DNA from: Gammaproteobacteria bacterium
GTDB lineage: Bacteria > Pseudomonadota > Gammaproteobacteria > UBA9214
NCBI GenBank assembly: GCA_029881775.1
Contig: JAOULY010000118.1
Location: 1-6,471, forward strand
Direction: 5' to 3'
DNA: 6,471 bases
The translations under genes were made by a program, and so were the position numbers. The notes under the pieces were generated by a model, which was not told where the DNA came from, ran no database searches, and saw only the letters and a list, made by a program, of their open reading frames with translations. Positions within the stretch are counted from its first letter, which is position 1; each line of letters starts with the position of its first letter. Positions 1-6,292 of this stretch are shown in pieces.

Positions 1-508
1 CCAGCCTGATCAGCTGGATACGTACTTCGTCGAGATGCGATTTCGACACCAGCGATTCCGCGCCGAGCTGTTCGAGGCGGGCGAGGTCATTCTTTTGCAG
101 GGCATAGTTCTTGCGCGCAAGTACAAGCAACTCGCGATCGCGACTGATGTTGCGCGCCTCCTGATCATACTGCGCCTCGGCCTCGGCCAGTGCATCGGCA
201 TAATCACCCGCGGACAGTGCCAGCAGCAGCTCGCCGGTTGCCACCGACTGGCCCGGCTCGACCGCGCGCTGCTCCACCTGGCCGGACAATTCAAAATGCA
301 GGGCGGCCCTGCGCGCCGGATCCAGCCGCCCGCTGACCGTCTCCTCCGGCACCAGGTCGTGCAGGCCCACGCGCGCCACGAACACCCGTGGCACAATCGC
401 TGCCTGTAGCTCGGGCTCGGGGTCTGGCGCCGTCCACAACAAAATGGCACCCGCCACCAGCAGGCCCAGCAGGAGATAAATTTGCAGGTGATTCCTGATC
501 GCTAACAT
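1..508 (-). CDS. RND-type efflux periplasmic adaptor (HlyD/AcrA/MexA family membrane-fusion protein), N-terminal part
   Basis: The gene reads leftward from ATG at 508-506 and leaves the window after 169 codons, so the C-terminal half is missing. The N-terminus (MLAIRNHLQIYLLLG) is a short basic stretch followed by one hydrophobic segment at about residues 9-27, a signal anchor or uncleaved signal; there is no lipobox cysteine. Residues 60-103 (GRLDPARR..., ELSGQV, VEPGQSVATGELLLAL) match the first half of the lipoyl-like barrel-sandwich domain. Residues 104-169 are Ala/Glu/Arg/Leu-rich and form the alpha-helical coiled-coil hairpin, including the familiar R-x-x-x-L...VSKSHLDEV turn. In this family the protein bridges an inner-membrane pump to an outer-membrane channel; the pump gene would be expected further left, outside the window. 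It is transcribed divergently from lptD. No Shine-Dalgarno precedes the ATG. The family is secure from the domain order; the substrate cannot be judged. Confidence 0.88.
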   Translation of the reverse strand, partial: MLAIRNHLQIYLLLGLLVAGAILLWTAPDPEPELQAAIVPRVFVARVGLHDLVPEETVSGRLDPARRAALHFELSGQVEQRAVEPGQSVATGELLLALSAGDYADALAEAEAQYDQEARNISRDRELLVLARKNYALQKNDLARLEQLGAESLVSKSHLDEVRIQLIRL

Positions 509-512
509 ACTG

Positions 513-518
513 ATTATA
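513..518 (-). promoter_or_regulatory. Possible -10 element of the efflux adaptor gene (leaderless candidate)
   Basis: Read on the minus strand this is a perfect TATAAT, separated by only four bases (CAGT) from the ATG at 508. If it is used, transcription would begin at or within a base or two of the start codon, giving a leaderless or nearly leaderless mRNA. No convincing -35 hexamer lies 16-18 bp upstream (the 17-bp position reads AATGCG), and the surrounding stretch 510-555 is generally AT-rich, so a chance match is possible. Confidence 0.28.
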
Positions 519-524
519 AAATAT

Positions 525-604
525 TTGAAGTTAAACGCATTCTATGCGATTTTAGCCCGCGCCGGCCAATGGGCCGGCCAACCAAACCACACGTTCGACA
601 TAAT
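525..604 (+). promoter_or_regulatory. Candidate promoter elements for the lptD-surA-pdxA transcription unit
   Basis: Two weak candidates point toward lptD. One is TTGAAG (525-530) with GATTTT (548-553) at 17-bp spacing, matching the sigma-70 consensus at four and three of six positions. The other is CATAAT (599-604), a five-of-six -10 match lacking a recognisable -35 at 16-18 bp; it would start transcription near 611. No sigma-E type GGAACTT element, as known upstream of enterobacterial surA/lptD, is visible in this region. Assignment rests on position and partial consensus matches only. Confidence 0.2.
561..578. repeat. Perfect 7-bp inverted repeat (hairpin) in the divergent intergenic region
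   Basis: GCCGGCC at 561-567 is exactly complementary to GGCCGGC at 572-578, with the 4-base loop AATG. The same stretch also contains a 9-bp direct repeat, GCCGGCCAA at 561-569 and 573-581. The hairpin has no T-tract on either side, so it is not a typical intrinsic terminator. It lies between the adaptor and lptD starts and could be a protein-binding site or an RNA stem in a leader. Its GC-only composition in a GC-rich genome means chance formation cannot be excluded. Confidence 0.45.
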
Positions 605-669
605 CTCTTGATGCCCATTAGTCACCTGATATCGTTGATGATTCACTCACGCTACCGGAATATGGCGCG

Positions 670-3288
670 GTGACGGCCCGGCGCCCGGTCAGCCTGGTGG
701 TCGCTGTCTTGCTGCTGGCCGCTGCGCGTCCGGGTCTGGCGGACAGCGGCTGGGATTGCGCGCCGACGGACGACGCCGCGTGGGAGTGTACCAGCAAGGC
801 CGTATCGCCAGGCACCCGGACAGAAACTGTCAACGGCCCCACAGATTCCATCCAGCCGGCACTGGCAGACGCGACACCCGCGCCCGTGACGGTTGAGACA
901 CACGCGCCGGTCGAGCCAGCCGCGACCGACACCCGCACGCAGGATGCCACGACCGGACAAAACGCCGCAGCAGTACTACCCGATGATGCCGGCGAAATAG
1001 CGGCCGGCAGTGATGACTCGCTAACAGCGGACCCGGACACCGGCCGCGCGGACACTGACACCCGCACCGATGACAGCGTGACAACCGTGCCAGCGGCCGC
1101 CACAACCCGCACGCACGCAACACTGCCGGCCGCAGGGAATGACCCGGGCCCGGAGATGCAACGCTGGTCGCAGTGTCCACCGGCACCGGTACCTGCCTAC
1201 ATCGCGGAGATCGACAACCCCGAGACAGTCGACCTGCAAGCCGACAATATCCATGCCAGCAGCGCACGGGTGTTCACGCTCAGCGGCGATGCGATGATCC
1301 GTTACAACGAGCAGCAACTGCGTGCCAGCAACATCACCTACTCACGCACCAGTGGCGAACTCGCCGCCGAGGACGGCGTCACCTTTGCCGGGCCAAGCCT
1401 GGTGGTGACCGCCGACAGCGCATTGATCGAGACGGCCGCCGAACGCGGACGCCTGAATAACATTGCCTTCACCGTACCCGGCCAGCATGCGCGTGGCCAG
1501 GCCGATACACTCGGCTTTGAAGGCACAAAACGACTGTACCTGGACAAGGCCTCCTACACGGCCTGTCCGCCCGGTAACCGGGACTGGTTACTGACGGCGA
1601 AAAAAATAGAAATCGACCAGGCCAAAGGCACGGGTGTGGCACGCAATGCGAAGGTCACGTTCAAGCAGGTCCCCCTGCTCTACACACCCTACATCAGTTT
1701 TCCGCTGGACCAGCGACGCAAGTCGGGCCTGCTGTTTCCGAAGATCGGCACCACCGATGAAACCGGCCTGGACATCAGCACGCCCTGGTACTGGAACATA
1801 GCACCCAACCGCGACCTGACACTGACACCCCGGCTCATGACCGACCGCGGCGTCATGGTCGGTGGTGAATTCCGTTATCTCACCCGTCGCAGCAACGGCA
1901 TCATCAAGGGCGAGCTGCTACCGGGTGACAAGGAGTTCGCCAACCATGACCGCAGCCTGGTGTCCGTGCAACACAGCGGCAACCCGGTACCACGACTGTC
2001 GACCAGCATCCAGGCCGGCAATGTGTCCGATACCCGCTACTTCGAGGATTTCGGCAACAGCCTGGTGCAGACCAGCCAGACCAGCCTGGAGCGGACTGCG
2101 CAGGCCACCTGGCACGGCAATAACTGGGTGGCCGCGCTGACCGTGCAGGACTTCCAGAATATCGATTCAACCATCACGTCCGCCAATCGCCCTTACAAGC
2201 AACTGCCGCAGCTTGTCCTCAGGGCCACGCCACAGAAACTCGCACTGGGTATCCAGGCCAGCGCCGATGCCGAGCTGAACCATTTCACGCACAGCGACGG
2301 CACCGTGGTAACCGGAAATCGCCTTGATGTCATGCCACGCTTCAGCCTGCCGCTGGAACGCCCGGGCTGGTATGTCGAGCCGGCCGTTGCCGTGCGCCAC
2401 ACGGCCTACCGGCTGGACAAGGCGGGCGCGGGCATGCCGAGCGACCCGACGCGCACCTTACCGCTCGCCTCGCTGGACATGGGCACCTTTTTCGAACGCA
2501 GCGGCAGCTGGAGCGGCAGGCCTTATATACAGACGCTGGAACCGCGCCTGTTCTACCTCTATATACCGGACAAGGACCAGGACGGCCTGCCCATCTTCGA
2601 CACCGAGAATTACGACCAGAATTTCTGGTCACTGTTCCGCGAGAACCGCTTCAGCGGTCCTGACCGCCTCGGCGACGCCAACCAGCTGGCCGTGGCGCTG
2701 TCGTCGCGCATTGTTGACCCGGCCAGTGGCCGTGAGTTGCTCAGCGCCAGCCTCGGCTCGCTGCTGTATTTCCGCGACCGCACCGTTACCCTGCCGGGCG
2801 AAACGATCACCACCGACAGCAGCTCCGACCTGATCGGCGAACTGAGCGTGGCGCTGTCCCGCCGCTGGCGCGCCAGTGGCGAAATACACTGGAATCCACA
2901 CACCTCGACCATGGTGCGCAATAACTATCAGTTGCAGTACCGCGCCGGCCCGCGTCGCCTGTTGAATATGGGCTACCGGTTCCGTGACGGCCTGCAGGAA
3001 CAGGTGGACGCATCCTTCCTCTGGCCGCTCGGGCGTGCATGGCATGCCGTTGGCCGCTGGTACTACTCACTCGACGGGAATGAAACTATCGAGGCGCTCG
3101 GCGGTCTCGGTTATGAGCGTTGTTGCTGGGGCGTGCAGGTACTGGCGCGCAGCTATATCAACAACGACAGCCTGACGCGCAACAATGCGGTGTTTATCCA
3201 GCTCGAACTGAAGGGCCTGGGCAAGCTCGGCAGCAGCGTCGACGACGCACTTGAACGTGGTATCCTTGGCTTCCAGTCTGCTAACTGA
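670..3288 (+). CDS. lptD: LPS-assembly protein LptD (outer-membrane LPS translocon)
   Basis: LptD, with the lipoprotein LptE, inserts lipopolysaccharide into the outer leaflet of the outer membrane. The 872-residue product has a signal peptide (residues 1-24, probable cleavage GLA|DS), a W28-x-C30 / W38-x-C40 pair, a long linker (41-165), a WSQCPP motif with Cys169, the LptA-like jelly-roll domain (about 186-335, containing YTACPPGN with Cys299) and a C-terminal beta-barrel. Barrel landmarks are YTPYISFPLDQRRKSG (338-353), WYWNIAPN (373-380), GGEFRYLT (398-405), TLEPRLFYLYIP (622-633) and the vicinal Cys818-Cys819 in YERCCW. These cysteines correspond to those forming the inter-domain disulfides of E. 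coli LptD (784 residues, four cysteines); here there are six. The GTG at 670 is the only plausible start: an in-frame TAG lies at 619-621 with no ATG, GTG or TTG between. GGAA at 657-660 is a weak ribosome-binding site. The gene is 17 bp from surA, whose product helps fold LptD. Confidence 0.97.
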   Translation: MTARRPVSLVVAVLLLAAARPGLADSGWDCAPTDDAAWECTSKAVSPGTRTETVNGPTDSIQPALADATPAPVTVETHAPVEPAATDTRTQDATTGQNAAAVLPDDAGEIAAGSDDSLTADPDTGRADTDTRTDDSVTTVPAAATTRTHATLPAAGNDPGPEMQRWSQCPPAPVPAYIAEIDNPETVDLQADNIHASSARVFTLSGDAMIRYNEQQLRASNITYSRTSGELAAEDGVTFAGPSLVVTADSALIETAAERGRLNNIAFTVPGQHARGQADTLGFEGTKRLYLDKASYTACPPGNRDWLLTAKKIEIDQAKGTGVARNAKVTFKQVPLLYTPYISFPLDQRRKSGLLFPKIGTTDETGLDISTPWYWNIAPNRDLTLTPRLMTDRGVMVGGEFRYLTRRSNGIIKGELLPGDKEFANHDRSLVSVQHSGNPVPRLSTSIQAGNVSDTRYFEDFGNSLVQTSQTSLERTAQATWHGNNWVAALTVQDFQNIDSTITSANRPYKQLPQLVLRATPQKLALGIQASADAELNHFTHSDGTVVTGNRLDVMPRFSLPLERPGWYVEPAVAVRHTAYRLDKAGAGMPSDPTRTLPLASLDMGTFFERSGSWSGRPYIQTLEPRLFYLYIPDKDQDGLPIFDTENYDQNFWSLFRENRFSGPDRLGDANQLAVALSSRIVDPASGRELLSASLGSLLYFRDRTVTLPGETITTDSSSDLIGELSVALSRRWRASGEIHWNPHTSTMVRNNYQLQYRAGPRRLLNMGYRFRDGLQEQVDASFLWPLGRAWHAVGRWYYSLDGNETIEALGGLGYERCCWGVQVLARSYINNDSLTRNNAVFIQLELKGLGKLGSSVDDALERGILGFQSAN

Positions 3289-3305
3289 TTAAAACGGTTT
3301 TTCCT

Positions 3306-4613
3306 ATGAAGTATCTCCGCCTGCTGACCGTGACCTGCCTGCTGCAGTTTACCAGCACCTGTATTGCGGCCGAACCGGACGGGTTCACCGAAACCCGGCG
3401 CCCGCTGAACCAGGTCGTCGCCATCGTCAATGATGGCGTTATCGTGTCCAGTGAACTGGGTGCGGCTATCGTTGAAATCGAGAAACAGTTGCAGTCCAGG
3501 AACACGCAGGTGCCGTCGCGCGACGTGCTTGCGAAACAGGTACTGGAACGCCTGGTAGTGGAAAAACTGCAATTGCAAATTGCCGAACAGGGCGGCATGA
3601 CAATCGATGACAACACCCTGAACGAAGAGATTCGCACGCTGGCCAGAGAAAACGGCATGACGCTGGCGGATTTCCGCGCGGTGCTGGAACGCGATGGTTA
3701 CGATTACCCTGCCTTCCGCGAAGACCTGCGCAAACAGCTGCTGATACAGCAAACACGGCGCCAGATGGTCGGCAGCCGTATCAAGGTCAGTGACCAGGAA
3801 ATCGACAATCTGCTCGCCTCCGCCAGCGGCAAGACCGATGTTGAATACCACCTCGCCCACATACTGGTCTCCATCCCGGAAGCAGCCAGCCCCGAACAGA
3901 TAGCCGCTGCGGAAAGCCGCGCAAGCAAGCTCCTCGAGCGCCTCAGGGGCGGCGCCGATTTTGCTTCAACGGCCATCGCCGAGTCTGACGGACAGACCGC
4001 ACTGGAAGGCGGCGACATCGGCTGGCGCAGCATCGGGCAGATGCCCAGCCTGTTCGTCGAGCCGGTCAAGCTCATGCAGGCAGGCCAGGTGTCCGACCTG
4101 ATCCGCAATTCCGGCGGCTTCCACATTATCAAGCTGCTGGAGAAGCGCGGCGATGAACGCCATATCATGCGCCAGACGCTTGCACGACATATCCTGCTGA
4201 CACCGGACATACTGAACACCGATGAGGAAAACCTCGCCCGCATCCGGCAGCTGGAGATTCGCCTGCGTGGCGGCGAGGATTTCGCCACCCTCGCGCGCTC
4301 GAATTCCCAGGACACGGTTTCCGCCGCCAGGGGCGGCGAACTCGGCTGGCTGAGCCCCGGCGATACCGTACCCGAATTTGAAGTCGCCATGAACGCACTG
4401 GCCCCGGGTGAAATCAGTGCGCCTGTAAAAACAAGTTTCGGCTGGCACCTCATCCAGGTAATGGAACGCCGCGAGCATGACAGTACCGAAGAGTTCGAAC
4501 GCAACCAGGCACGCAAACTGATCCGTTCGCGCAAGTACGACGAGGAACTGCTGCTGTGGCTGCGACGGCTGCGCGACGAGGCCTACGTCGAATACCGGCT
4601 CGATGATGCCTGA
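3306..4613 (+). CDS. surA: Periplasmic chaperone / peptidyl-prolyl isomerase SurA
   Basis: SurA escorts unfolded outer-membrane proteins through the periplasm to the BAM complex; LptD is a known client. The 435-residue product (E. coli SurA is 428) has a signal peptide with probable cleavage after CIAA (residue 22), an N-terminal chaperone domain (about 34-165, beginning NQVVAIVNDGVIVSSEL), a first parvulin domain (about 180-281, HLAHILVSIP to GGFHIIKLLEKR), a second parvulin domain (about 290-389, ARHILLTP to SFGWHLIQVMERR) and a C-terminal helix (391-435, basic and acidic) that packs back on the N-domain in the family. Both parvulin domains keep the HIL and G[FW]H signatures, so there is no sign of degeneration. 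The ATG at 3306 follows the lptD stop by 17 bp and has no recognisable Shine-Dalgarno (preceding bases CGGTTTTTCCT), suggesting translation linked to lptD. The first domain is the more diverged, as is usual. Confidence 0.97.
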   Translation: MKYLRLLTVTCLLQFTSTCIAAEPDGFTETRRPLNQVVAIVNDGVIVSSELGAAIVEIEKQLQSRNTQVPSRDVLAKQVLERLVVEKLQLQIAEQGGMTIDDNTLNEEIRTLARENGMTLADFRAVLERDGYDYPAFREDLRKQLLIQQTRRQMVGSRIKVSDQEIDNLLASASGKTDVEYHLAHILVSIPEAASPEQIAAAESRASKLLERLRGGADFASTAIAESDGQTALEGGDIGWRSIGQMPSLFVEPVKLMQAGQVSDLIRNSGGFHIIKLLEKRGDERHIMRQTLARHILLTPDILNTDEENLARIRQLEIRLRGGEDFATLARSNSQDTVSAARGGELGWLSPGDTVPEFEVAMNALAPGEISAPVKTSFGWHLIQVMERREHDSTEEFERNQARKLIRSRKYDEELLLWLRRLRDEAYVEYRLDDA

Positions 4614-4622
4614 CCGACCCCC

Positions 4623-5630
4623 TTGCCGACTCACTTTCCACGCATCGCCCTGACACCCGGCGAACCGGCCGGTATCGGGCCGGACCTGTGTGTGCAACTG
4701 GCGCAACGCGCGCATGACATCGAGCTGGTCGCTATCTGCGATCCCGACCTGCTACAGGCACGCGCCAGGCAACTCGGCCTGCCACTGACCCTGCGCACTT
4801 TCGCAGCCGATAAGGAACCAGCCGGCACGGCTGCCGGCGAATGCTGCGTACTACCGGTCGCGCTGTATGCCCCGGCACAGGCCGGCATACTCAACGATAA
4901 AAATGCGCGTTACATACTCGATACGCTGGATGAAGCCATCGCCGGCTGCCAGTCCGGGTTGTTTGACGCAATGGTGACCGGCCCGGTCCACAAGGCGATT
5001 ATCAACGAGGCCGGCATTCCGTTCAGCGGTCATACCGAGTACATTGCTGCGGCCACGCATACCGATCATGTCGTGATGATGCTGGCATCCGATGACCTGC
5101 GTGTTGCACTGGTCACAACACATATACCGCTGTCACAGGTCAGCGCGCTGATCACCACGGAACGCTTGCAGCGTACAATACGCATCCTGCACCGCGACCT
5201 GGTGAAACGCTTCGGCATTGCAGAACCGCGCATCAAGGTATGCGGCCTCAACCCGCATGCGGGCGAAGACGGTCATCTCGGCCGCGAGGAACTGGATATC
5301 ATGATCCCGGCGCTGGCGACACTGCGCGACGAAGGCATGCAGGTCGAGGGGCCATTCCCGGCCGATACCGTGTTCACCACGGCCAGCATCGCCGGCTGCG
5401 ACGCCATTCTCGCCATGTATCATGACCAGGGACTGCCGGTGCTGAAACATGCCAGCTTCGGCCGCGCCATCAACGTCACCCTGGGCCTGCCGATCATCCG
5501 CACGTCGGTCGACCACGGTACCGCGCTTGAACTTGCCGGTAGCGGCCATGCCGATGCCGGCAGCCTCAACACTGCAATCGACTATGCCAGGGACATGATC
5601 AGCCGTGGACGCGGACAGACAGGCAACTAA
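4623..5630 (+). CDS. pdxA: 4-hydroxythreonine-4-phosphate dehydrogenase PdxA
   Basis: PdxA is the cytoplasmic NAD-dependent enzyme that oxidises 4-phosphohydroxy-L-threonine in the DXP-dependent route to pyridoxal 5'-phosphate; the product decarboxylates to the aminoketone used by PdxJ. The 335-residue protein (E. coli about 329) opens with the hallmark LTPGEPAGIGPD (10-21). It contains TGPVHKAIINEAGIPFSGHT (119-138) with the substrate-binding His137-Thr138, the metal-ligand histidines His167 (TTHIPL), His212 (LNPHAGEDGH) and His267 (AMYHDQGLPVLK), and the C-terminal RTSVDHGTALELAG (293-306). All expected catalytic residues are present. The start must be the TTG at 4623: the surA stop lies in the same frame only nine bases upstream, no other start codon intervenes, and later starts would remove the conserved N-terminal strand. 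No Shine-Dalgarno is visible (CCGACCCCC precedes TTG), so reinitiation after surA termination is likely. Confidence 0.96.
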   Translation: MPTHFPRIALTPGEPAGIGPDLCVQLAQRAHDIELVAICDPDLLQARARQLGLPLTLRTFAADKEPAGTAAGECCVLPVALYAPAQAGILNDKNARYILDTLDEAIAGCQSGLFDAMVTGPVHKAIINEAGIPFSGHTEYIAAATHTDHVVMMLASDDLRVALVTTHIPLSQVSALITTERLQRTIRILHRDLVKRFGIAEPRIKVCGLNPHAGEDGHLGREELDIMIPALATLRDEGMQVEGPFPADTVFTTASIAGCDAILAMYHDQGLPVLKHASFGRAINVTLGLPIIRTSVDHGTALELAGSGHADAGSLNTAIDYARDMISRGRGQTGN

Positions 5631-5665
5631 TCTTCTAACCGCCGACGGCCTGCCGGGGCACAACC

Positions 5666-6136
5666 ATGGGTAAATTACCGCTACTGATCGCCTCGCATAC
5701 CCTGATTGCCGCTGCCGGTTTCGCCGCCGGCATCTACAGCCTGCCGATACTCACGGCACCGGCTGCGCCGACAACCACCGAAATGGCCGCCGCACTCAGC
5801 CAGGCACACTACACCGGCGAGTTCAGGCGCTCGCTGGCTGGCAGTGACTTCCTGCACTGGGGTGAAGGCACGGTTTCCGTGGGGCCGCAATTTATTTCAC
5901 TTCATGGACGCGTCGCGCCCGGACCCGACTACATGCTGTACCTGTCACCCGGATTTGTCGAAACAGAAGCCGCGTTCAATAAACTGAAACCTGAGATGGT
6001 GCGCGTCGGTCAGGTGAAGACTTTCGAAAACTTTCTGGTGCCGGTAACCGGTAGCATTGATCCCGGCGACTATACGACCGTTGTCATCTGGTGTGAGTCG
6101 TTCGGCGAATTCATTACCGCGGCACAATACCGTTAA
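5666..6136 (+). CDS. Small membrane-anchored or exported DM13-domain protein
   Basis: The 156-residue product starts with a hydrophobic segment (about 5-28, LLIASHTLIAAAGFAAGIY) preceded by a lysine, consistent with a signal anchor or a signal peptide; an Ala/Pro/Thr-rich stretch follows at 29-38. Residues 49-156 match the DM13 domain: YTGEFRRS (49-56), DFLHWGEGTV (61-70), GPDYMLYLSP (86-95), VGQVKTFENFLVP (114-126) and the hallmark VVIWCESFGEFITAA (139-153) with the near-invariant Cys143. DM13 domains have been proposed from sequence analysis to have a redox or electron-transfer role based on that cysteine, but the function of stand-alone bacterial versions is not established. It lies 35 bp after pdxA with no terminator between, so is probably co-transcribed; GGGG at 5655-5658 is a weak ribosome-binding site seven bases before the ATG. 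It interrupts the usual pdxA-rsmA adjacency. Base composition and codon use look like the neighbours, with no sign of recent transfer. Confidence 0.82.
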   Translation: MGKLPLLIASHTLIAAAGFAAGIYSLPILTAPAAPTTTEMAAALSQAHYTGEFRRSLAGSDFLHWGEGTVSVGPQFISLHGRVAPGPDYMLYLSPGFVETEAAFNKLKPEMVRVGQVKTFENFLVPVTGSIDPGDYTTVVIWCESFGEFITAAQYR

Positions 6137-6210
6137 CCGGACAGGCGGCAATCACCGCACAACACGCAGGGTGTAAACACAGGATTCATACCTGCCCACC
6201 AGGGTAAACC

Positions 6211-6240
6211 GCTGTCACCGTGGCATGTGAGCTGTTTTAT
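6211..6240 (+). terminator. Weak terminator-like hairpin after the DM13 gene
   Basis: TCAC (6215-6218) pairs with GTGA (6227-6230) around an 8-base loop, extended across a two-base bulge by GC (6211-6212) with GC (6231-6232), and is followed by TGTTTTAT. The geometry resembles an intrinsic terminator but the stem is short and the T-tract imperfect, so termination would be partial at best. It sits in the 156-bp gap between the DM13 gene and rsmA, where such a signal would separate the two units. Confidence 0.2.
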
Positions 6241-6251
6241 TCGCCTCAGCG

Positions 6252-6281
6252 GCTACAGGCCGGCACGGATACCGGTACAAT
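6252..6281 (+). promoter_or_regulatory. Possible sigma-70-like promoter for rsmA
   Basis: TACAAT at 6276-6281 is a five-of-six match to the -10 consensus. An 18-bp spacer separates it from GCTACA (6252-6257), which shares only the ACA half of the -35 consensus. Transcription would begin near 6288, leaving only a few bases before the rsmA ATG at 6293. The wide gap after the preceding gene makes an independent rsmA promoter reasonable, but the -35 match is poor. Confidence 0.3.
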
Positions 6282-6292
6282 CGGTATCAATC

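Noticed and set aside
10..450. Alternative open frames on both strands over the left-edge gene
   Set aside because: The 1-508 minus-strand frame gives a coherent HlyD/AcrA-type protein with anchor, lipoyl half-domain and helical hairpin; the other frames are Arg/Cys/Trp-rich shadow translations.
561..578. The GGCCGG hairpin as an intrinsic terminator
   Set aside because: No T-tract follows on either strand, and the site lies between two divergent starts, where no upstream transcript needs ending.
618..1112. Long minus-strand open frame opposite the LptD linker, with a Ser/Val/Ala-rich translation
   Set aside because: It lies entirely opposite the low-complexity Thr/Ala/Asp-rich part of lptD; its composition is the expected antisense reflection of GC-rich codons and it shows no domain or signal.
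3354..3371. Cysteine 19 near the SurA signal-peptide cleavage site as a possible lipoprotein lipobox
   Set aside because: The preceding residues (FTST) do not fit the L-[AST]-[GA]-C lipobox, and a normal signal peptidase I site (CIAA) follows, as expected for soluble periplasmic SurA.
4611..4625. A SurA-PdxA fusion made by stop-codon readthrough
   Set aside because: The frames are aligned, but SurA is exported and PdxA is a cytoplasmic enzyme, so a fusion would be functionally implausible; closely packed separate genes explain the layout.
3704..4715. Two long minus-strand open frames (276 and 249 codons) opposite surA and the start of pdxA
   Set aside because: Both overlap fully recognisable surA and pdxA coding sequence; neither translation resembles a protein family, and antisense frames of this length are common in GC-rich genes.
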